The notes under the pieces: model-generated
Told to the model about the DNA's origin: nothing
Databases searched by the model: none
The model's input: only the letters and a program-made list of their open reading frames with translations
DNA from: JAGQPD01 sp020426865
GTDB taxonomy: Bacteria; Planctomycetota; Planctomycetia; Pirellulales; Pirellulaceae
DNA length: 64,000 bases
NCBI GenBank assembly: GCA_041399065.1
Contig: JAWKTN010000001.1
Span: 1,364,001-1,428,000 of the forward strand
Reading direction: 5' to 3'
Translations under genes and position numbers: made by a program
Shown: positions 61,216 through 64,000 of the stretch, piece by piece
Layout of the letters: each line of letters starts with the position of its first letter
Numbering within the stretch: the stretch's first letter is position 1

Positions 61216-63345
61216 ATGGCACAGCTATCGGTTGCGGAACGGGCACAGCGATTGGCGGAATACTCTCGCGGAATTGTAGGCAGTGCGCCGATCGAACATG
61301 TATTTACCGACATGTCGCGAGACACGATGGACTTGGCCGACGAATCACCCGCACGAATCCAACAGGCACGAGACGCCGTACAGCGGGCACTTGAAGGGAG
61401 AGGGCAGGAACTTTCGGCTCAGGATGTGATCGTTGCCGAGGCGATCATTCACAAAACAAAACGACCTTCGCGACTAATTCAAGATGATTGGTTTGAGTCG
61501 TTTTCCGGCGAATTTCGTTATTTGACCGAGGACAACGGCGTCAAGTCGCGACTGCGAAATGTGATTCCTGCCGTGGGGCGAATCGATCTGTTGGAACGCC
61601 CCACGACCTACGGCGGTACGGGATTCGTGGTTGGCAGAAACTTAGTGATGACTAATCGCCATGTCGCGGAGATTTTCGTGACCGGAGTCGGAATAAAAAA
61701 TGTAACCATCAAACCGTGGGACCCCGGAGCAGTGGACTTTAAGCACGAATGGGGTCGCGATGCCGTTCGCGGATTCAATTTGACGAAGTGTTTGATGATC
61801 CATCCTTACTGGGATATGGCGTTGTTCGTTGCGGACTTGCCGGATGGAATTAGACCGTTGACGTTGTCGGTCACGCCGTATACCGAACTGATCGGTCGTG
61901 ACGTGGTGACGATTGGTTATCCCGCATTCGATCCAGAACGCAATGATCCGGACGTGCAACAGGAAATATTCAAGGGCAAGTACAACGTAAAGCGGATTGC
62001 CCCCGGACGTATCGCGAATCGTAAACAGGCCATTCATTCTAGCTGGTTGCATCAGTCGGTTGAGGCATTGGCGCATGACTCATCGACATTGGGCGGTAAT
62101 TCTGGATCGGCCGTGATTGACGTCCTGGACGGGCAAGTGGCAGCATTGCATTTCGCAGGACGTTACCTGATTGAGAATTACGGCGTACCTGGACACGAAC
62201 TTGCTCGTGACCCTCGCGTTGTTGATCTTGGAGTGAACTTCTCTGTGCCTGTGCCGTCGAAAAATCACGATCTGGACTCTTTCTGGCGCAATGCCGATCC
62301 TGGGGAGCACGAAGACCGTGGCGACGCCGGCCGCCGAGGACGTCAAGATGACCGACACAAAGCGGATCGACCGGACTCCCGTAGCGCCAGCGGGGCCACT
62401 GCTGGCGGGGCGGTGACCATGGAAGTACCCCTGCGCATTACTGTCAGCCTCGGGGATGGCCCGAGCAGCACGATACAGGCAACCTACGATCGCGGGCGAG
62501 GTGCGGCGGATGACGGTGACGATGGCCGAGAAAGTCCTGGCGGCGGCTACGATCCCGACTTTTTGACCGAATCCGTGCCAACGCCCTGGCTGCCGAACCA
62601 CTTAATGGCTGACTCGTTTTCGCTCGACGGATCACATTTGCTGCATTACATGCACTTCTCTGTCTGTCAGAGCAAATCACGACGGTTGCCGCGGTTTGTC
62701 GCCTGGAACATCGACGGCGGGAACTTAAAGGCGCTCAGCCGCCGTGGAATCGATTTCCGATTGGACAATCGCGTGCCGAGTCAGTTTCAAGCCGGCAACG
62801 AACTGTACAGCAACAATCCGTACGACCGCGGGCATATGGCTCGGCGGGCAGATTTAACCTGGGGTCCGGTATCGGAAGCAAGGCGAGCAAACAAGGATTC
62901 GTTCTTCTTCACCAACATTACGCCACAAAACGAAACGTTCAACCAGTCGGGCATGGGTGGGGTTTGGGGTAAGCTGGAAAACGCGATCATGGAGGACGTC
63001 GAGGTAGAGGACCTTAGGGTGTCGGTGCTGGCGGGACCGGTGTTCAAGGACGATGACGTGGAATATCGTAGCGTGCAAATCCCCCGCAATTTTTGGAAGT
63101 TGATTGCATTTCGAGACACGGCGGATGATCGCTTTAAGGTTGCGGCGTACATCCTGGGGCAGAGCGTGATCGAGGCGTTGGACTTGAACGAATTTCGGCT
63201 CTACCACGTGTCACTGAACACCTTGTCGCACGAGACCGGCCTCTCTTTCGACGAGCTAACCGAGTTTGACACGTTCGATAACACTCGCGAGACGCTCGGC
63301 GGCCGCGGCGTGCGTGAGATTCGCCGGCGCGAGGACATTTTGTAG
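61216..63345 (+). CDS. Trypsin-like protease fused to DNA/RNA non-specific endonuclease
   Basis: A 709-residue protein. After an N-terminal helical region (~1-110) comes a chymotrypsin-fold protease with catalytic His149 (MTNRHVAEIF), Asp200 (HPYWDMALF) and Ser296 (LGGNSGSAV). An acidic, Gly-rich linker (~355-455) leads to a NUC1 beta-beta-alpha-metal nuclease (~470-700): DRGH motif with His540 (NPYDRGHMARRADL), and the Asn-containing FFFTNITPQNETFNQ; both catalytic sets look intact. The start ATG 61216 has AAAAGGA nine nt upstream; the frame is open from 61063 only by chance. No signal peptide is seen, so the protein should be cytosolic, unlike most NUC1 enzymes. It is the fifth gene of the operon. 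Confidence 0.92.
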   Translation: MAQLSVAERAQRLAEYSRGIVGSAPIEHVFTDMSRDTMDLADESPARIQQARDAVQRALEGRGQELSAQDVIVAEAIIHKTKRPSRLIQDDWFESFSGEFRYLTEDNGVKSRLRNVIPAVGRIDLLERPTTYGGTGFVVGRNLVMTNRHVAEIFVTGVGIKNVTIKPWDPGAVDFKHEWGRDAVRGFNLTKCLMIHPYWDMALFVADLPDGIRPLTLSVTPYTELIGRDVVTIGYPAFDPERNDPDVQQEIFKGKYNVKRIAPGRIANRKQAIHSSWLHQSVEALAHDSSTLGGNSGSAVIDVLDGQVAALHFAGRYLIENYGVPGHELARDPRVVDLGVNFSVPVPSKNHDLDSFWRNADPGEHEDRGDAGRRGRQDDRHKADRPDSRSASGATAGGAVTMEVPLRITVSLGDGPSSTIQATYDRGRGAADDGDDGRESPGGGYDPDFLTESVPTPWLPNHLMADSFSLDGSHLLHYMHFSVCQSKSRRLPRFVAWNIDGGNLKALSRRGIDFRLDNRVPSQFQAGNELYSNNPYDRGHMARRADLTWGPVSEARRANKDSFFFTNITPQNETFNQSGMGGVWGKLENAIMEDVEVEDLRVSVLAGPVFKDDDVEYRSVQIPRNFWKLIAFRDTADDRFKVAAYILGQSVIEALDLNEFRLYHVSLNTLSHETGLSFDELTEFDTFDNTRETLGGRGVREIRRREDIL

Positions 63346-63395
63346 GACGTCTCGATGGGTATCGCAAGGCGATTTTGCGAGCACGGAGTCCAGTG

Positions 63396-64000
63396 ATGGC
63401 AAAAAAGAAAATCAATCGGCGTGGCAGCGGTACGGCGACAACGTCGCTCGACCGTCTGCGGGTATGCGTCGAGCGGATTTTGCCAGACGAGATAGATACC
63501 GAGCGGACGGTGCGCCGCACCATCCGCAAGATGATGTTGGACGGGGCCGGGAAAAAGCTGAGTCGAGCCGAGCAAGCGTACCACAAGCGGATGGCAGTGG
63601 TGCGTTCGAAGAAGTGGGAGACCGGCCAGACGTTACGTTGTCGTTTTTTGCATGGCGATCCGGCCGTTCAGAAGAAAGTGGAGTCGATCGCGCACAAGTG
63701 GGAACAGCACGCGAATATTCAATTCAGGTTCATCGACAAAGGCGACGCCGAAATTCGGATCGCCTTTGCGTCTGGCAGCTCCTGGTCAGCGGTCGGGCGC
63801 GACGCGTTGAACCGCGACTATTTTCCGAAGTATCAGCCGACGATGAACTTTGGATGGCTCGACCGCGACACCGAACCCGACGAATACCAGCGCGTCGTGC
63901 TTCACGAATTCGGCCACGCCCTCGGCTGCCTGCACGAACATCAATCACCCACATTCCCCTACACCTGGAACGAAGAACGCGTCTACGCGTACTTCTCCGG
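63396..64000 (+). CDS. Metzincin-type zinc metalloprotease (3' end outside window)
   Basis: The gene starts at ATG 63396 with CGGAG seven nt upstream and is open to the window end (201 codons seen). The signature HEFGHALGCLHEH (His170, Glu171, His174, Gly177, His180) is the metzincin/astacin zinc site, followed by SPTFPY and EERVYAYFS. Upstream, residues ~90-165 (LRCRFLHGDPAVQKKVESIA, EIRIAFASGSSWSAVGRDAL) match the N-terminal half of astacin/matrixin-like domains. The N-terminus is basic (MAKKKINRRG) with no signal peptide, so the protein appears cytosolic. It lies 50 nt after the trypsin-nuclease gene, in the same direction. Confidence 0.85.
   Translation, partial: MAKKKINRRGSGTATTSLDRLRVCVERILPDEIDTERTVRRTIRKMMLDGAGKKLSRAEQAYHKRMAVVRSKKWETGQTLRCRFLHGDPAVQKKVESIAHKWEQHANIQFRFIDKGDAEIRIAFASGSSWSAVGRDALNRDYFPKYQPTMNFGWLDRDTEPDEYQRVVLHEFGHALGCLHEHQSPTFPYTWNEERVYAYFS

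Overview
The window reads as a planctomycete chromosome, most likely of the Pirellulales/Rhodopirellula kind. The evidence is the mix of lineage-typical families: two DUF1559 prepilin-like proteins, several secreted proteins ending in dockerin-like calcium repeats plus PEP-CTERM tails, a giant LEPR-XLL surface protein, and a PVC-type haem-binding dehydrogenase. No tRNA, rRNA or CRISPR array was recognised.

Layout. (1) 1-11515 is a surface and secreted-protein region: lipoprotein, DUF1559, two PEP-CTERM/dockerin proteins, a second DUF1559 and a 1880-residue protein built from nine ~186-residue repeats. (2) 12159-28563 is one tightly packed eight-gene operon. Its first five genes have the content and order of the minimal enediyne polyketide cassette: DUF1702/UnbL, UnbV, UnbU, an iterative PKS (KS-AT-ACP-KR-DH-PPTase) and a hot-dog thioesterase. 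They are followed by a TauE/SafE-type permease and an RND efflux pair. The PKS carries an apparent 1-nt deletion 39 codons after its start. (3) 28572-47300 holds mixed genes: a SurA/PpiD-like foldase, topA, a membrane-anchored hydrolase, a SGNH/haem dehydrogenase, a membrane protein, and further dockerin, RTX and spherulin-4-like secreted proteins.

(4) 47300-50650 is a decayed repeat-rich zone: an LRR remnant, a histidine-kinase remnant, two group II intron RT fragments, a roughly 900-bp unit present two and a half times, and small palindromic elements. (5) 50659-55674 holds a hypothetical HTH-like protein convergent with a 1195-residue AAA+ protein that has a small partner gene upstream. (6) 55675-57460 is largely empty. 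(7) 57461 to the window end is a second tight operon: hypothetical protein, GMC oxidoreductase, VioB-like ferritin-domain protein, DUF952 protein, a trypsin-nuclease fusion, and a metzincin that runs off the window.

The two operons (2) and (7) are the standout systems. The first looks like a complete core for an enediyne-type polyene plus export in a phylum not classically linked to these compounds. The second combines redox/diiron enzymes with apparently cytosolic proteases and a nuclease, which suggests a conflict or programmed-damage system. The AAA+ locus in (5) is a third candidate. All functional assignments come from reading motifs by eye; no database search was run.
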